Notes: generated by a model from the sequence alone, not told the origin. DNA of 64,000 nucleotides from Sphingomonas sp. UNC305MFCol5.2 (GCF_000712135.1 NZ_JOOE01000003.1:682001-746000), one strand, 5' to 3'; positions 8,710 to 16,848 are shown, numbered from the stretch's first letter. Made by a program: numbers and translations.

Positions 8710-9357
8710 TCAGCGATAGAAAATGTGGTTGCCCACCGTGGCGACACGCGCACGGCCCCAGCTCGGCTTCACGTAGCGCGCGTGGAAATACAGCGCGTTC
8801 TCGGCCGGGCTGTCCCACAGATCCTGCTGCGCGACCTTGGCGACGCCGAGCGCCTTGCGCCACTGGGCGTTCGCCGGCGGAGTCGGCAGCTTGCCGCCGC
8901 GCACGAACGAGAACTGGCCGCGCTGGGTGATCACCGAGCAGATCGACTTGGGGAACCGGCCCGACTTGGTGCGATTGATGATGACGTCGGCAACGGCGAG
9001 CTGGCCGGCGAGCGGCTCGCTCTTCGCTTCGTAATAGACACCGACCGCGAGGCAGTTGAGCTCGGCATCGGCGCCGGCGCCGCCCTCATGCGCGGCCACC
9101 GCGGCGGAGAGAGTCGCGAAATCCTGATCTTCCTTGAGCGCCGCTTCCGGGAGCGGCTGCACGATCTCGCCGTCCTGCTTCAGGACCGGCTGCGCCACGA
9201 TCGCCGGCGCCGGAACAACTTGGTGTTCCTGAGTGTTGACTGCCTGGACCGGAACTTCCTGGTTCACGAGACCGGCGTCAAGCGTGGCTGCATTCGCAAG
9301 TGCGCCAGCGCAAAAAGTCACAGCCGCGAAGGTCGCGGCGCGTGGCATGAACTTCAT
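8710..9357 (-). CDS. SleB-type cell wall hydrolase
   Basis: The 215-residue protein has an N-terminal signal peptide (cleavage near ALANA). A linker of about 75 residues is followed by a SleB/Hydrolase_2 domain from about residue 100 (LNCLAVGVYYEAKSEPLAGQ, VADVIINR). It ends YVKPSWGRARVATVGNHIFYR in its last 21 residues, with the family's terminal FYR. Such enzymes cleave peptidoglycan; the conserved YYEA..E residues are the likely catalytic site. It is transcribed toward mmcB and is separated from it by a terminator-like hairpin. Confidence 0.9.
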   Translation of the reverse strand: MKFMPRAATFAAVTFCAGALANAATLDAGLVNQEVPVQAVNTQEHQVVPAPAIVAQPVLKQDGEIVQPLPEAALKEDQDFATLSAAVAAHEGGAGADAELNCLAVGVYYEAKSEPLAGQLAVADVIINRTKSGRFPKSICSVITQRGQFSFVRGGKLPTPPANAQWRKALGVAKVAQQDLWDSPAENALYFHARYVKPSWGRARVATVGNHIFYR

Positions 9358-9368
9358 TATGCTTCAAT

Positions 9369-9399
9369 ATTATGCGGTTGGCGCGCGACAGACCGTCAA
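9369..9399 (-). promoter_or_regulatory. Candidate sigma-70 type promoter for the SleB-type gene
   Basis: On the minus strand TTGACG (9394-9399) and CATAAT (9369-9374) match the -35 and -10 consensus at five of six positions each, with a 19-base spacer. The -10 box lies only 11 bases before the ATG at 9357, so a transcript from it would have a very short leader. The spacing is slightly long. Confidence 0.4.
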
Positions 9400-9511
9400 C
9401 AAACCTGGTCTGCCGGGCTTCCCCCCCGACTGCGTAACCGTCCGGTCTCACACCCCGATCGGCACAACGCTATGGAACGTCTGCCGCCTTTCCCCGCGCG
9501 GGCGCGCAATG

Positions 9512-9853
9512 TCAATCAACGTTAAACGTTTCAGCGGCGAAGCGTTCGGCATCCGCGATATCCAGTTCGATCACCCACAAATCCGAGTCATAGCCCCGCC
9601 GGCGCTGCCAGTACGCCGTGACCTCCCCCTCGTCGGCGGTTTCGCGGGGCCCCGAAGTGATCAGCTCAGGGACACCCTTTGGACCAAGACCGCGTTCGAA
9701 GAAGCGCGGATTTGTGCCTTTTTGGTACGTCAGCAACAGGATTCCGCCTGCGGTCGCGTCGCCTTTGGCGAGCACCATCGCCGATCCGCCTGCCTGATTC
9801 ACACGTCGAATCAAGGCGCTGACCAGCGTTGCGCTGGTCAGCCGCGCCATCAC
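9512..9853 (-). CDS. DUF1491 family protein
   Basis: The 113-residue protein matches DUF1491, a small alphaproteobacterial family of unknown function. Conserved blocks are LVSALIRRVNQAGGSAMVL, GDATAGGILL and YWQRRRGYDSDLWVIELD. Its start overlaps the stop of the upstream thioesterase gene; an ATG at 9850 would give a four-base overlap. No catalytic motif is evident. Confidence 0.8.
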   Translation of the reverse strand: MMARLTSATLVSALIRRVNQAGGSAMVLAKGDATAGGILLLTYQKGTNPRFFERGLGPKGVPELITSGPRETADEGEVTAYWQRRRGYDSDLWVIELDIADAERFAAETFNVD

Positions 9854-10377
9854 GCCGTCCGATAACCAGGGAGCGAAGCGAGCGGGATCCGCGAGCGCAT
9901 GAAGGTGCCGGTGCCGCGTGCCGCTTCCTCGCCGCTCGCGTCGATCAGCCGCGCTTCGGCGACGAACACCCGGCGCTGCCCGCTCACCCAGCGGCCCTCG
10001 GCAATCACCGGGCCCTCGCCCAGCGGTTTGGTGAAGAGAAGGTTGAACGCAGTGGTGAGCAGGAAGCGATCGGTGACGAGGCTGTTGGCGGCATAGAAGG
10101 CCGCGTCGTCGAGCATCTTGAAATAGCTCGTTCCGTGCGCCGCGCCAGCGGCGTGGAAATAGCGCGAATCGATGCGGAACCGGATCCGTGCGATTCCACC
10201 CTCGGCGATCTCGAGCGCGGATTCGAACAGCCGATTGATCGGCGCGGCGGCATAGAGCGATTCGAGCGCACGGAAATGCGCTTCGGCGCCCCGCGGCTCA
10301 GGGCGAGGCTCAGGCGGCGTCGCGCGTCTCCACCCCGGCGAGCAGCGCGAACAGCGCGTCGTCCGAGCCCGCGCCAC
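9850..10377 (-). CDS. PaaI-type hotdog-fold thioesterase
   Basis: The conserved part starts about residue 30 (EAHFRALESLYAAAPINRLF) and contains the hotdog core HAAGAAHGTSYFKMLDDAAFYAAN, quoted here only as its HGTSYFKMLDDAAFYAAN portion for the active-site region. The family hydrolyses acyl-CoA thioesters; the substrate cannot be told. The only usual start codon in frame before the domain is a GTG at 10377, which overlaps ptsN by 68 bases and gives a 175-residue product with an arginine-rich, probably artificial N-terminus. The true start may be non-standard and lie near 10310. Confidence 0.72.
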   Translation of the reverse strand: MARARTTRCSRCSPGWRRATPPEPRPEPRGAEAHFRALESLYAAAPINRLFESALEIAEGGIARIRFRIDSRYFHAAGAAHGTSYFKMLDDAAFYAANSLVTDRFLLTTAFNLLFTKPLGEGPVIAEGRWVSGQRRVFVAEARLIDASGEEAARGTGTFMRSRIPLASLPGYRTA

Positions 10378-10777
10378 GCAATTTGGCGGCGAAATTGCGG
10401 TCGCGCAGCTTGCGCGACACGCAGGCGAGCGCCTTGAGATGCTCGGCGCCCGCGCCCGTGGGCGAGAGCAGCATGAACACCAGATCGACCGGCAGATCGT
10501 CGATCGCGGCGAAATCGATCGGCTGGTTGAGCCGAACGAACACGCCGGCGACGTGCTTCAGCCCGTCCAGCTTGCCGTGCGGAATCGCGATTCCGCCGCC
10601 AAAGCCGGTCGAGCCGAGCTTCTCGCGTTCGCCGAGCCGCTCGGTCACCAGCTTCGCGTCCACGCCGTAGGCGCGCGCCGCGGCGGTGCCGAGCTGCTGG
10701 AACAATGTCTTCTTGTTTGCAGCACCCAGGCCGGCAAATACTGCCTCGGGCGTCAGCAAATCGCTGAGTTCGGTCAT
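10310..10777 (-). CDS. ptsN: Nitrogen PTS IIA protein (EIIA-Ntr)
   Basis: The 155-residue EIIA-Ntr accepts phosphate from NPr on H67 in GGIAIPHGKLDGLKH. It then regulates other proteins, such as potassium transporters and the stringent response, rather than moving sugar. No membrane segment is present. It lies just downstream of hpf on the same strand, the common proteobacterial hpf-ptsN order. Confidence 0.93.
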   Translation of the reverse strand: MTELSDLLTPEAVFAGLGAANKKTLFQQLGTAAARAYGVDAKLVTERLGEREKLGSTGFGGGIAIPHGKLDGLKHVAGVFVRLNQPIDFAAIDDLPVDLVFMLLSPTGAGAEHLKALACVSRKLRDRNFAAKLRGAGSDDALFALLAGVETRDAA

Positions 10778-10818
10778 CGGTTGTCCAAAGCGTTCCGCCC
10801 CCCCGGGGCGCTCTCCCC

Positions 10819-11406
10819 CTAGGCCTGTGTGCGGTTCGGCTCAACCCAGCCGATCGTCCCGTCGCCGCGGCGATAGACCATGTTGTGGGTTCCGGTCGCG
10901 GTATTGCGGAACAGCAGCGCATTGGTGTGGCGCAGATCGAGCATCATCACGGCGTCCGAAACCGTCGCCTCGGGCACGTCGACACGCGTCTCGGCGATGA
11001 TCAGGGGCGCCTCGGCGGGCTCTTCCTCCGCCGCCGGCTCCTCGAACAGGGTATAGCCGGCATTGTCATAGGCGCCGTTCTCGGCGAAGGCATTGACGGT
11101 GCCGTTCTGCCGGTCCTTGAGCCGGCGAGTATAGCGACGGAGCTGCTTGTCGATGCGATCGGCGGCGCCGTCGAACGCGCCATTGGCCTCCATCCCCGAA
11201 TTCGACGATTTGAGCACCAGTCCCTGCATCACGTGCATGACGATGTCGCACGTGAAGCCATTGTCGTGCGGCCCCTTGCCGAACGTGGCCTGCGCCGAGA
11301 GGGCGCGCGAAAAATATTTGTCGGCGATACCCTGGAGTCGTTCGGTGACCAGCGTCTTGAGTGCTGCGCCGGTTTCGACCTGATGGCCAGAGACTCGGAT
11401 ATCCAT
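10819..11406 (-). CDS. hpf: Long-form ribosome hibernation promoting factor
   Basis: The 195-residue protein has an N-terminal HPF/RaiA domain (MDIRVSGHQVETG start, then a beta-alpha-beta region to about residue 105). A charged linker rich in glutamate and alanine follows, then the C-terminal dimerisation domain of the long form (VMMLDLRHTNALLFRN, GWVEPN). Long HPF dimerises 70S ribosomes into inactive 100S particles in stationary phase. A good GGAGG ribosome site precedes the ATG. A small stem (GGTCG/CGACC at 11431-11455) followed by TTTT on the minus strand could end dnaQ transcription. Confidence 0.95.
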   Translation of the reverse strand: MDIRVSGHQVETGAALKTLVTERLQGIADKYFSRALSAQATFGKGPHDNGFTCDIVMHVMQGLVLKSSNSGMEANGAFDGAADRIDKQLRRYTRRLKDRQNGTVNAFAENGAYDNAGYTLFEEPAAEEEPAEAPLIIAETRVDVPEATVSDAVMMLDLRHTNALLFRNTATGTHNMVYRRGDGTIGWVEPNRTQA

Positions 11407-11463
11407 GACATTACCTCCGCTTCAAAATGAGGTCGCTCCGACGCGAGCGTCGACCGCATCCAA

Positions 11464-12156
11464 TCAACCGGATGCCGCCGATGCCCAGAGCGGGTCCTCC
11501 AACTTCTGGACAAAGGCTGCGTGGCGCTCAAGTTCCACGGCCGATGCCGCAAAATGCCGGGCAGGTCGCACATGGACCCGGTTCGCGGCCTCGGCGGGCG
11601 TCTCGCGCATCACCGGCGCGTCGACCGCGAGGCCCAAAGTGATCTGCCGCCCGCCGGTGAGCTCGACATAGACCTGCGCGAGCAATTGCGCGTCGAGCAG
11701 CGCGCCGTGGAGCGTGCGTGCGCTGAGGTCGATTCCGTAGCGCGTGCACAGGGCATCGAGCGTGTGCTTGGCGCCGGGATGCTTGACCCGCGCGATCGCC
11801 AGCGTGTCGACCATCCGGCCATGGTCGATCACCGGCCGGCCGCAGCGGCCGAGCTCGCCGTTGAGGAACGAGAAGTCGAACCCGGCATTGTGCGCGACCA
11901 ACGGGCAATCGCCGAGAAACTCGATCAGCTCCTCGACCACGTCGTGGAAGAGCGGCTTGTCCGAAAGGAAGCGCGCGCTCAGCCCGTGGACGCGTTCGGC
12001 CTCGGCCGGCATGTCGCGCTGGGGGTTGATATAATGGTGCAAATGCCGGCCGGTGGGCACGCGGTTGACCAGTTCGATGCAGCCGATCTCGACCAGCCGG
12101 TCTCCGCCCGCGAAGCTGAGCCCCGTCGTTTCGGTATCGAACACGATTTCGCGCAT
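11464..12156 (-). CDS. dnaQ: DNA polymerase III epsilon subunit (3'-5' proofreading exonuclease)
   Basis: The 230-residue protein has the DEDDh exonuclease motifs. Motif I is VFDTETTGL (D7 and E9), motif II is VAHNAGFDFSFLN, and motif III is TLHGALLDAQLLAQVY. It proofreads newly made DNA as part of the Pol III core. It is the last member of a coupled leftward run (ppsR, maf, aroE, coaE, dnaQ). Together with holA in this window it places two replisome subunits near the predicted origin. Confidence 0.96.
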   Translation of the reverse strand: MREIVFDTETTGLSFAGGDRLVEIGCIELVNRVPTGRHLHHYINPQRDMPAEAERVHGLSARFLSDKPLFHDVVEELIEFLGDCPLVAHNAGFDFSFLNGELGRCGRPVIDHGRMVDTLAIARVKHPGAKHTLDALCTRYGIDLSARTLHGALLDAQLLAQVYVELTGGRQITLGLAVDAPVMRETPAEAANRVHVRPARHFAASAVELERHAAFVQKLEDPLWASAASG

Positions 12157-12162
12157 GCCGCC

Positions 12163-12756
12163 TTATCCTCCCGCGCGCGCGGCTAGGCAAGTGAGGACGT
12201 GGCGCACCTGCGCGCGGGTTTCCTCCAGCGGGCCATCGGTGGAAATCACGAAATCGGCGCGGGCGCGCTTCTCCGGATCGGAAAGCTGGCGCGCGAGGAT
12301 CGATTCGAAACGCTCGACGGTCATGCCCGGACGGCCCAGCACCCGCGCCCGCTGGACTTCGGGCGGCGCCGATACGACCACGATCTTGTCGACCGCCGCC
12401 CAGCCGCCCGCTTCGAACAACAAGGGTACGTCGAGCATCACGATCGGCGCGCCGGCATTGGCCGCGAGGAACGCGTCGCGCGCGCGCGCGACCGCCGGAT
12501 GCACCAGCGCCTCCAGCCGGGCAAACGCCGCCTCGTCGCCGAACACCGCGTCGCGCAATGCCGCGCGGTCGACGCCCTGTTTGCCGGTCGTGTCGGGAAA
12601 GGCCGCCTCGATCGCCTCGACCAGCGCGCCGCCGGGGCCCTGCAGATCGTGCACGGTCTCGTCCGCGTCGAACAGCGGCACGCCTTCGTCAGCGAACATC
12701 CGCGCGACGGTCGACTTGCCCATGCCGATCGACCCGGTGAGGCCGACGGTGATCAT
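12163..12756 (-). CDS. coaE: Dephospho-CoA kinase
   Basis: The 197-residue P-loop kinase carries out the last step of coenzyme A synthesis, phosphorylating the 3'-hydroxyl of dephospho-CoA. The Walker A loop is GSIGMGKST at residues 8-16. LVHPAVARARDAFL and LDVPLLFEAGG are typical CoaE segments. Its ATG overlaps the aroE stop, and dnaQ follows after 6 bases. Confidence 0.96.
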   Translation of the reverse strand: MITVGLTGSIGMGKSTVARMFADEGVPLFDADETVHDLQGPGGALVEAIEAAFPDTTGKQGVDRAALRDAVFGDEAAFARLEALVHPAVARARDAFLAANAGAPIVMLDVPLLFEAGGWAAVDKIVVVSAPPEVQRARVLGRPGMTVERFESILARQLSDPEKRARADFVISTDGPLEETRAQVRHVLTCLAARAGG

Positions 12757-13562
12757 TTCTCCAGCAATTCCCGCAGTTCGTCGTCGCGCGCGCGCGGCGG
12801 CTCGGCACCGAAGAACAGTTCGAACGCCAAAGCGGCCTGGCCGATCAGCATGTCCAGCCCGTCGACCGTATCGAGCGCCCGCGCCCGCGCCTGCGCGAGC
12901 AGCGGCGTCTCCAGCGGCGTATAAACGATGTCGTAGACCACTGCGTCCTCGGGCAACGGTGCGAGGTCGAGATCGAGCGGCGGCTGCCCGCCCATCCCCA
13001 ATGCGCTGGCGTTGACCAGCAGGTCGGCAGGCGGAAGCGGGCTGCCGAGCGGCACCGCATCGCCCTTGATCCCGAAGCTCGACAGCAGGGCCGCGGCCTT
13101 GAGCACGTTGCGGTTGAGGATCGTCACGCGGCCGATCCCGATCCTCGACAATGCGAACAGGATCGCGCGCGCCCCCCCGCCCGCGCCGATCACCACCGCG
13201 TGCCGGCCTTCGAGGTCGAGCCCCGCGATCGGCGCATAGAATCCACCGGCGTCGGTATTGGTGCCGACCAGCGCGCCGTCTTCGGCGCGCACCACCGTGT
13301 TGATCGCGCCAATCGTGCCGCGCACGTCGCCGCGATCCTCGACATGGTCGAGCGCCGCCTGCTTGTGCGGGATGGTGATGTTGGTCCCGCGCCAGGCGGG
13401 ATCGGCGCGGCGCGCGTCGAAATAGTCGGCCAACCCCTCGGGCGTGACGTGCGTCGCGCGATATTCTGCGTCGATTCCCAGCGCCTTGAGCCAGAAGCCG
13501 TGGATCAGCGGCGACTTCGAATGCGCGATCGGATCGCCGATGACTTCGGCATATGGCGTCAT
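12753..13562 (-). CDS. aroE: Shikimate dehydrogenase (NADP+)
   Basis: The 269-residue enzyme reduces 3-dehydroshikimate in the chorismate pathway. The substrate domain has SKSPLIHGFWL and the catalytic lysine K67 in NITIPHKQAAL, with a further conserved block NTDAGGFYAPI. The NADP-binding loop is VVIGAGGGARA. Start and stop overlap maf and coaE by four bases, so it is part of the coupled run. Confidence 0.96.
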   Translation of the reverse strand: MTPYAEVIGDPIAHSKSPLIHGFWLKALGIDAEYRATHVTPEGLADYFDARRADPAWRGTNITIPHKQAALDHVEDRGDVRGTIGAINTVVRAEDGALVGTNTDAGGFYAPIAGLDLEGRHAVVIGAGGGARAILFALSRIGIGRVTILNRNVLKAAALLSSFGIKGDAVPLGSPLPPADLLVNASALGMGGQPPLDLDLAPLPEDAVVYDIVYTPLETPLLAQARARALDTVDGLDMLIGQAALAFELFFGAEPPRARDDELRELLEK

Positions 13563-14179
13563 GGCGTCAGCACTCCCCGGACGCGCAGATAATCGAGCAA
13601 TGGTAGCATCGGCATGCCGAGAATGGTGAAATGGCTTCCCTCGGTGCGGCTGAAGAGCTGCACGCCCGGCCCCTCCATTCTATAGCAGCCGACGCATCCG
13701 CCGATCGCCGGCCATTCCCGATCGAGATATTCGGCGATGAAGGTCTCGGACAGCGTCCGCACATGCATCCGCGCGCGATCGACATGCCGCCAGACGCCGC
13801 GTCCACCCTCGGCGATCACCGCCGCGCTGTAGAGATCGTGGTGCCGGCCCGACATCATCCGCAGATGCTCGGCGGCGTTCTCGCGGCTGACCGGCTTGTC
13901 GAGCAAGGTGCCGTCGTCGAGCGCGACGACGGAGTCGCAACCGAGCACCAGCGCACCCGGCGCCATCCGCGAGACCTTGAGCGCCTTCAATTCGGCGAGC
14001 GCATCCGAGAGATCCCGCGCGGAAATTCCCCCCGCGATCAGCGCATCCTTCGCCGAAGCCTCGTCGACCAGCGCGGCGACGGCTTCATGGGGCACGCCGG
14101 CCGCATCGAGCATCGCCCGGCGCGATGCGCTCTGCGAGGCGAGGATCAGACCTGGCCTGAGCGGAGTCGAAGGGTTCAT
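13559..14179 (-). CDS. maf: Maf family nucleotide pyrophosphatase
   Basis: The 206-residue Maf protein is a house-cleaning nucleoside triphosphate pyrophosphatase. It shows ILASQSASRRAMLDAAGVPH near the N-terminus and LGCDSVVALDD and LDKPVSRENAAEHLRMMSG in the middle. The first motif is ASQSASRR where ASxSPRR is usual, so the proline is replaced. I start it at the ATG overlapping the ppsR stop (ATGA). Maf next to aroE and coaE is a widespread alphaproteobacterial order. Confidence 0.93.
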   Translation of the reverse strand: MNPSTPLRPGLILASQSASRRAMLDAAGVPHEAVAALVDEASAKDALIAGGISARDLSDALAELKALKVSRMAPGALVLGCDSVVALDDGTLLDKPVSRENAAEHLRMMSGRHHDLYSAAVIAEGGRGVWRHVDRARMHVRTLSETFIAEYLDREWPAIGGCVGCYRMEGPGVQLFSRTEGSHFTILGMPMLPLLDYLRVRGVLTP

Positions 14180-14997
14180 GCATCCTTCTCCCGCAATGTC
14201 CGCTCGTTGCAGAGCTGGATGATCGCCGCCGCCGTCTCCTCGATCGAGCGTCGCGTCACGTCGATAACCGGCCAGCCATTGTCGGCGAACATGCGCCGGG
14301 CATAAGCGATCTCGCGCTGGACCGAATCCTGGTCGACATAGGCGGTTTCCGGACTCTGGTTGAGCGAGAGCAGCCGGTTGCGGCGGATCTGGACGAGCCG
14401 GTCGGCGCTGGTGGTGAGCCCGACGATCAGCGGATGCCGGAGCGTGAAGAGTTCGGGCGGCGGCGGGGATTCGACCACGATCGGGATGTTGGCGGTCTTG
14501 TAGCCGCGATTGGCGAGGTAGATCGACGTCGGCGTCTTGGACGAGCGCGACACGCCGGCGAGGACGATGTCGCATTCCTCCCAATCCTCGGCGCCGATGC
14601 CGTCGTCATGCGCCATGGTGAACTGGATCGCGTCGACGCGCGCGAAATAAGCGGCGTCGAGCGTGTGCTGCCGCCCGGGGCGCGCCTTTGCTTCCTGTCC
14701 GAGCAGATTGGAAAGCGCATGGCTCACCGGATCGAGCGGCGCGATCGCCGGCAAGCCCATCGCCCGGCAGCGCGTCTCGAGCGTGCGGCGGACGTCGTTG
14801 TTGACCAGAGTGAAGATCACCAGGCCGGGATTCTGCGCGATTTCCTCGAGGATCCGCTCGAGATGCGCTTCGCTGCGCACCATCGGCCAGAAGTGCCGCA
14901 GCGTCTCGACATCGTCGAACTGCGCCAGCGCGGCCTTGGCGATATTCTCCAAAGTCTCGCCGGTGGAGTCGGAGAGCAGATGGAGATGGAGGCGCAT
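14176..14997 (-). CDS. ppsR: Pyruvate, water dikinase regulatory protein (DUF299 kinase/pyrophosphorylase)
   Basis: The 273-residue protein is the bifunctional regulator that inactivates phosphoenolpyruvate synthase, or its relative PPDK, by ADP-dependent phosphorylation, and reactivates it by Pi-dependent dephosphorylation. The product begins MRLHLHLLSDSTGETLENIA and has the P-loop-like GVSRSSKTPTSIYLANRG. I chose the ATG at 14997 because it gives the family's standard start. Its homologue (RP001 type) borders the replication origin in Caulobacter and Rickettsia, which guides the origin call next door. Confidence 0.94.
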   Translation of the reverse strand: MRLHLHLLSDSTGETLENIAKAALAQFDDVETLRHFWPMVRSEAHLERILEEIAQNPGLVIFTLVNNDVRRTLETRCRAMGLPAIAPLDPVSHALSNLLGQEAKARPGRQHTLDAAYFARVDAIQFTMAHDDGIGAEDWEECDIVLAGVSRSSKTPTSIYLANRGYKTANIPIVVESPPPPELFTLRHPLIVGLTTSADRLVQIRRNRLLSLNQSPETAYVDQDSVQREIAYARRMFADNGWPVIDVTRRSIEETAAAIIQLCNERTLREKDA

Positions 14998-15306
14998 CAG
15001 GAGGCCGTGCGTGAATCTGTGGAGAACATGCCCAACAGCCGCTAGCGCAACCGTGCGCGGCGGCCAAGCGCGCGAAACCGGGGACCCGATGCGCGATTCT
15101 TCCACAACCCCGTCCCCAGCCCCCGGTTCCGGTTCACAGGCTGTGGAAAGCGGGGACACGGAATCCGAATCCGGGCGGCGCCGTGGGCTGCGCGGAGTCA
15201 ATCTGTTGGCAGTTTCCGGGCAAGTGGCTAAGCCCCGGCTTCCACGCTCCTACTGACTCCAACAACCCTTAGATTCTTATCTTATAGATATAGGAAAGAG
15301 GCGTTT
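14998..15306. other. oriC: Predicted chromosomal replication origin (Cori-like)
   Basis: This gap between divergent ppsR and hemE is the same interval that holds the origin in Caulobacter crescentus. Seven GANTC sites occur at 15013, 15095, 15161, 15167, 15195, 15255 and 15272. Imperfect DnaA boxes lie at 15018-15026 (TTCTCCACA, one mismatch, minus strand), 15098-15106 (TCTTCCACA) and 15142-15150 (CTTTCCACA, minus strand). An AT-rich tract covers about 15260-15297. Genes on both sides point away from it, and parAB with parS lies about 10 kb to the right. I see no TTAA-N7-TTAA CtrA site. The function is inferred, not shown. Confidence 0.75.
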
Positions 15307-16344
15307 CTGACCTCCCCGTCGTCCAAACCGTTGCTCGCGACTCTCAAGGGTGAACGCCAGTCGGTGCCGCCGATCTGGCTGATGCGCCAGGCGGGCCGGT
15401 ACCTCCCCGAATATCGTGCGCTCCGGGAGGAGAAAGGCGGCTTTCTCGCCCTGGCGATGGACAGCGACGCGGCCGCCGAGATCACGCTCCAGCCGATCCG
15501 ACGCTTCGGCATGGACGGCGCGATCCTGTTCTCCGACATCCTCATCGTGCCGATGGCGCTGGGACAGGATCTCTGGTTCGAAACTGGCGAAGGCCCGCGG
15601 CTCGCACCGACCGTCCAGGCCCGGAATGTACTGGACGCCCTTCAGCCGAACGCTGAGGCACTCGAACCCGTCTATGGCACCGTCCGGCGGGTAGCGGCCT
15701 TATTGCCCCCCCAGACCACCTTCCTCGGCTTTGCAGGCAGTCCCTGGACCGTCGCGACCTATATGATCGCCGGGCAGGGCAGCCGCGAGCAAGCCGAGGC
15801 ACGGCGGCTCGCTTATCGCGATCCCGAACTGATGCAGGCGCTGGTGACACGCATCGCCGATTGCACGATCGAATATCTGCTCGGCCAGATCGAGGCGGGC
15901 GTGGAGGCGGTCCAGTTGTTCGACAGCTGGTCGGGCAGTCTTTCTCCCGCGCAGTTCGAGCAATGGGTAATCGCGCCGACCGCACGCATCGTGGCGGCGC
16001 TCCACCAGCGTGCGCCCGGCGTGCCGGTGATCGGCTTTCCGAAAGGTGCCGGCGGCAAGCTTCCCGCTTATGCGCGCGAGACGGGCGTCGATGCGATCGG
16101 TGTCGACGAGACCGTCGATCCCGTCTGGGCGCATGCCTCGCTGACCGCGAACCTACCGGTGCAGGGTAATCTCGATCCGCTCGCGCTGATCGCCGGCGGT
16201 CCGACACTGGAAAGCGCGGTCGACCGTATCCTTTTGGCCTTTTCAGAACGCCCGCATATCTTCAATCTCGGCCATGGCATCCTGCCCGACACGCCGATCG
16301 CGCATGTCGAGCAGTTGCTGGCGCGGGTGAGGAGCGGAAAATGA
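15307..16344 (+). CDS. hemE: Uroporphyrinogen decarboxylase
   Basis: The product removes four carboxyl groups from uroporphyrinogen III to make coproporphyrinogen III in haem synthesis. It contains WLMRQAGRYLPEYR near the N-terminus and GFAGSPWTVATYMI further on. No ATG precedes the conserved region. A CTG at 15307 has a well-spaced AGGAAAGAG ribosome site (15292-15300) and yields 345 residues starting (M)TSPSSKPLLATLKGERQ. The alternative is a TTG at 15331 with no visible ribosome site. It borders the predicted origin, and hemJ follows after 22 bases. Confidence 0.93.
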   Translation: MTSPSSKPLLATLKGERQSVPPIWLMRQAGRYLPEYRALREEKGGFLALAMDSDAAAEITLQPIRRFGMDGAILFSDILIVPMALGQDLWFETGEGPRLAPTVQARNVLDALQPNAEALEPVYGTVRRVAALLPPQTTFLGFAGSPWTVATYMIAGQGSREQAEARRLAYRDPELMQALVTRIADCTIEYLLGQIEAGVEAVQLFDSWSGSLSPAQFEQWVIAPTARIVAALHQRAPGVPVIGFPKGAGGKLPAYARETGVDAIGVDETVDPVWAHASLTANLPVQGNLDPLALIAGGPTLESAVDRILLAFSERPHIFNLGHGILPDTPIAHVEQLLARVRSGK

Positions 16345-16366
16345 CGGCCCGCGAGCGGAGGCGAGC

Positions 16367-16819
16367 ATGACTGGATTTCTCGGCAACGCCTATCTGTGGG
16401 TCAAGGCGTTTCACATCATCTTCGTGATCTTCTGGATGGCGGGCCTGTTTCTGCTGCCGCGCTATCTCGTCCATCACCAGGAAGCGCTCGGTACCCCGCA
16501 GGCCGCCGATTGGGAAAAACGCGAGGCCTTGCTCCGGCGTACGATCCTCGTGCCCTCGATGGGGATCGTCTGGCTGCTCGGGCTCGCGCTCGCCGCCAAT
16601 TTCGGGCTGTTCGACGGCGAGCCCGGGCTCGGCTGGCTCCATGCCAAGCTGCTGCTGGTGATCGCGCTCAGCGGCTATAATGGCTGGGCGGTCGGCTATT
16701 CGAAGAAGCTGGCCAGGGGGCAGGGCAGCCTCTCGCCGCGCCGGCTGCGCCTGCTGGGCGAGGTCCCCGCGCTGGCAGTGGTGCTCATCGTCGTGCTCGT
16801 GGTGGTCAAGCCGTTCTAA
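16367..16819 (+). CDS. hemJ: Protoporphyrinogen oxidase HemJ
   Basis: The 150-residue membrane protein is the HemJ-type protoporphyrinogen IX oxidase used by many proteobacteria instead of HemG or HemY. It has four hydrophobic segments. The first carries the conserved histidine in VKAFHIIFVIFWMAGLF, and LLPRYLVHHQ follows. The middle shows GWLHAKLLLVIALSGYNG. Placement directly after hemE supports the haem role. Confidence 0.93.
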   Translation: MTGFLGNAYLWVKAFHIIFVIFWMAGLFLLPRYLVHHQEALGTPQAADWEKREALLRRTILVPSMGIVWLLGLALAANFGLFDGEPGLGWLHAKLLLVIALSGYNGWAVGYSKKLARGQGSLSPRRLRLLGEVPALAVVLIVVLVVVKPF

Positions 16820-16821
16820 TT

Positions 16822-16848
16822 TTGCGGCAGCTCCGGGGCTTTCCGCAA
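16822..16848 (+). terminator. Possible terminator hairpin after hemJ
   Basis: TTGCGG and CCGCAA form a 6-bp stem with a smaller inner AGC/GCT pairing, three bases after the hemJ stop. There is no clear T-run, so this is weak evidence for termination. The rest of the gap to rho is an ordinary leader; TTGACT at 16880 with CCTAAT at 16901 is a poor promoter candidate. Confidence 0.3.

Noticed and set aside
11230..11235. CACGTG within hpf as a parS
   Set aside because: Flanks are GCAT/CATG, not TTTC/GAAA or TTCC/GGAA.
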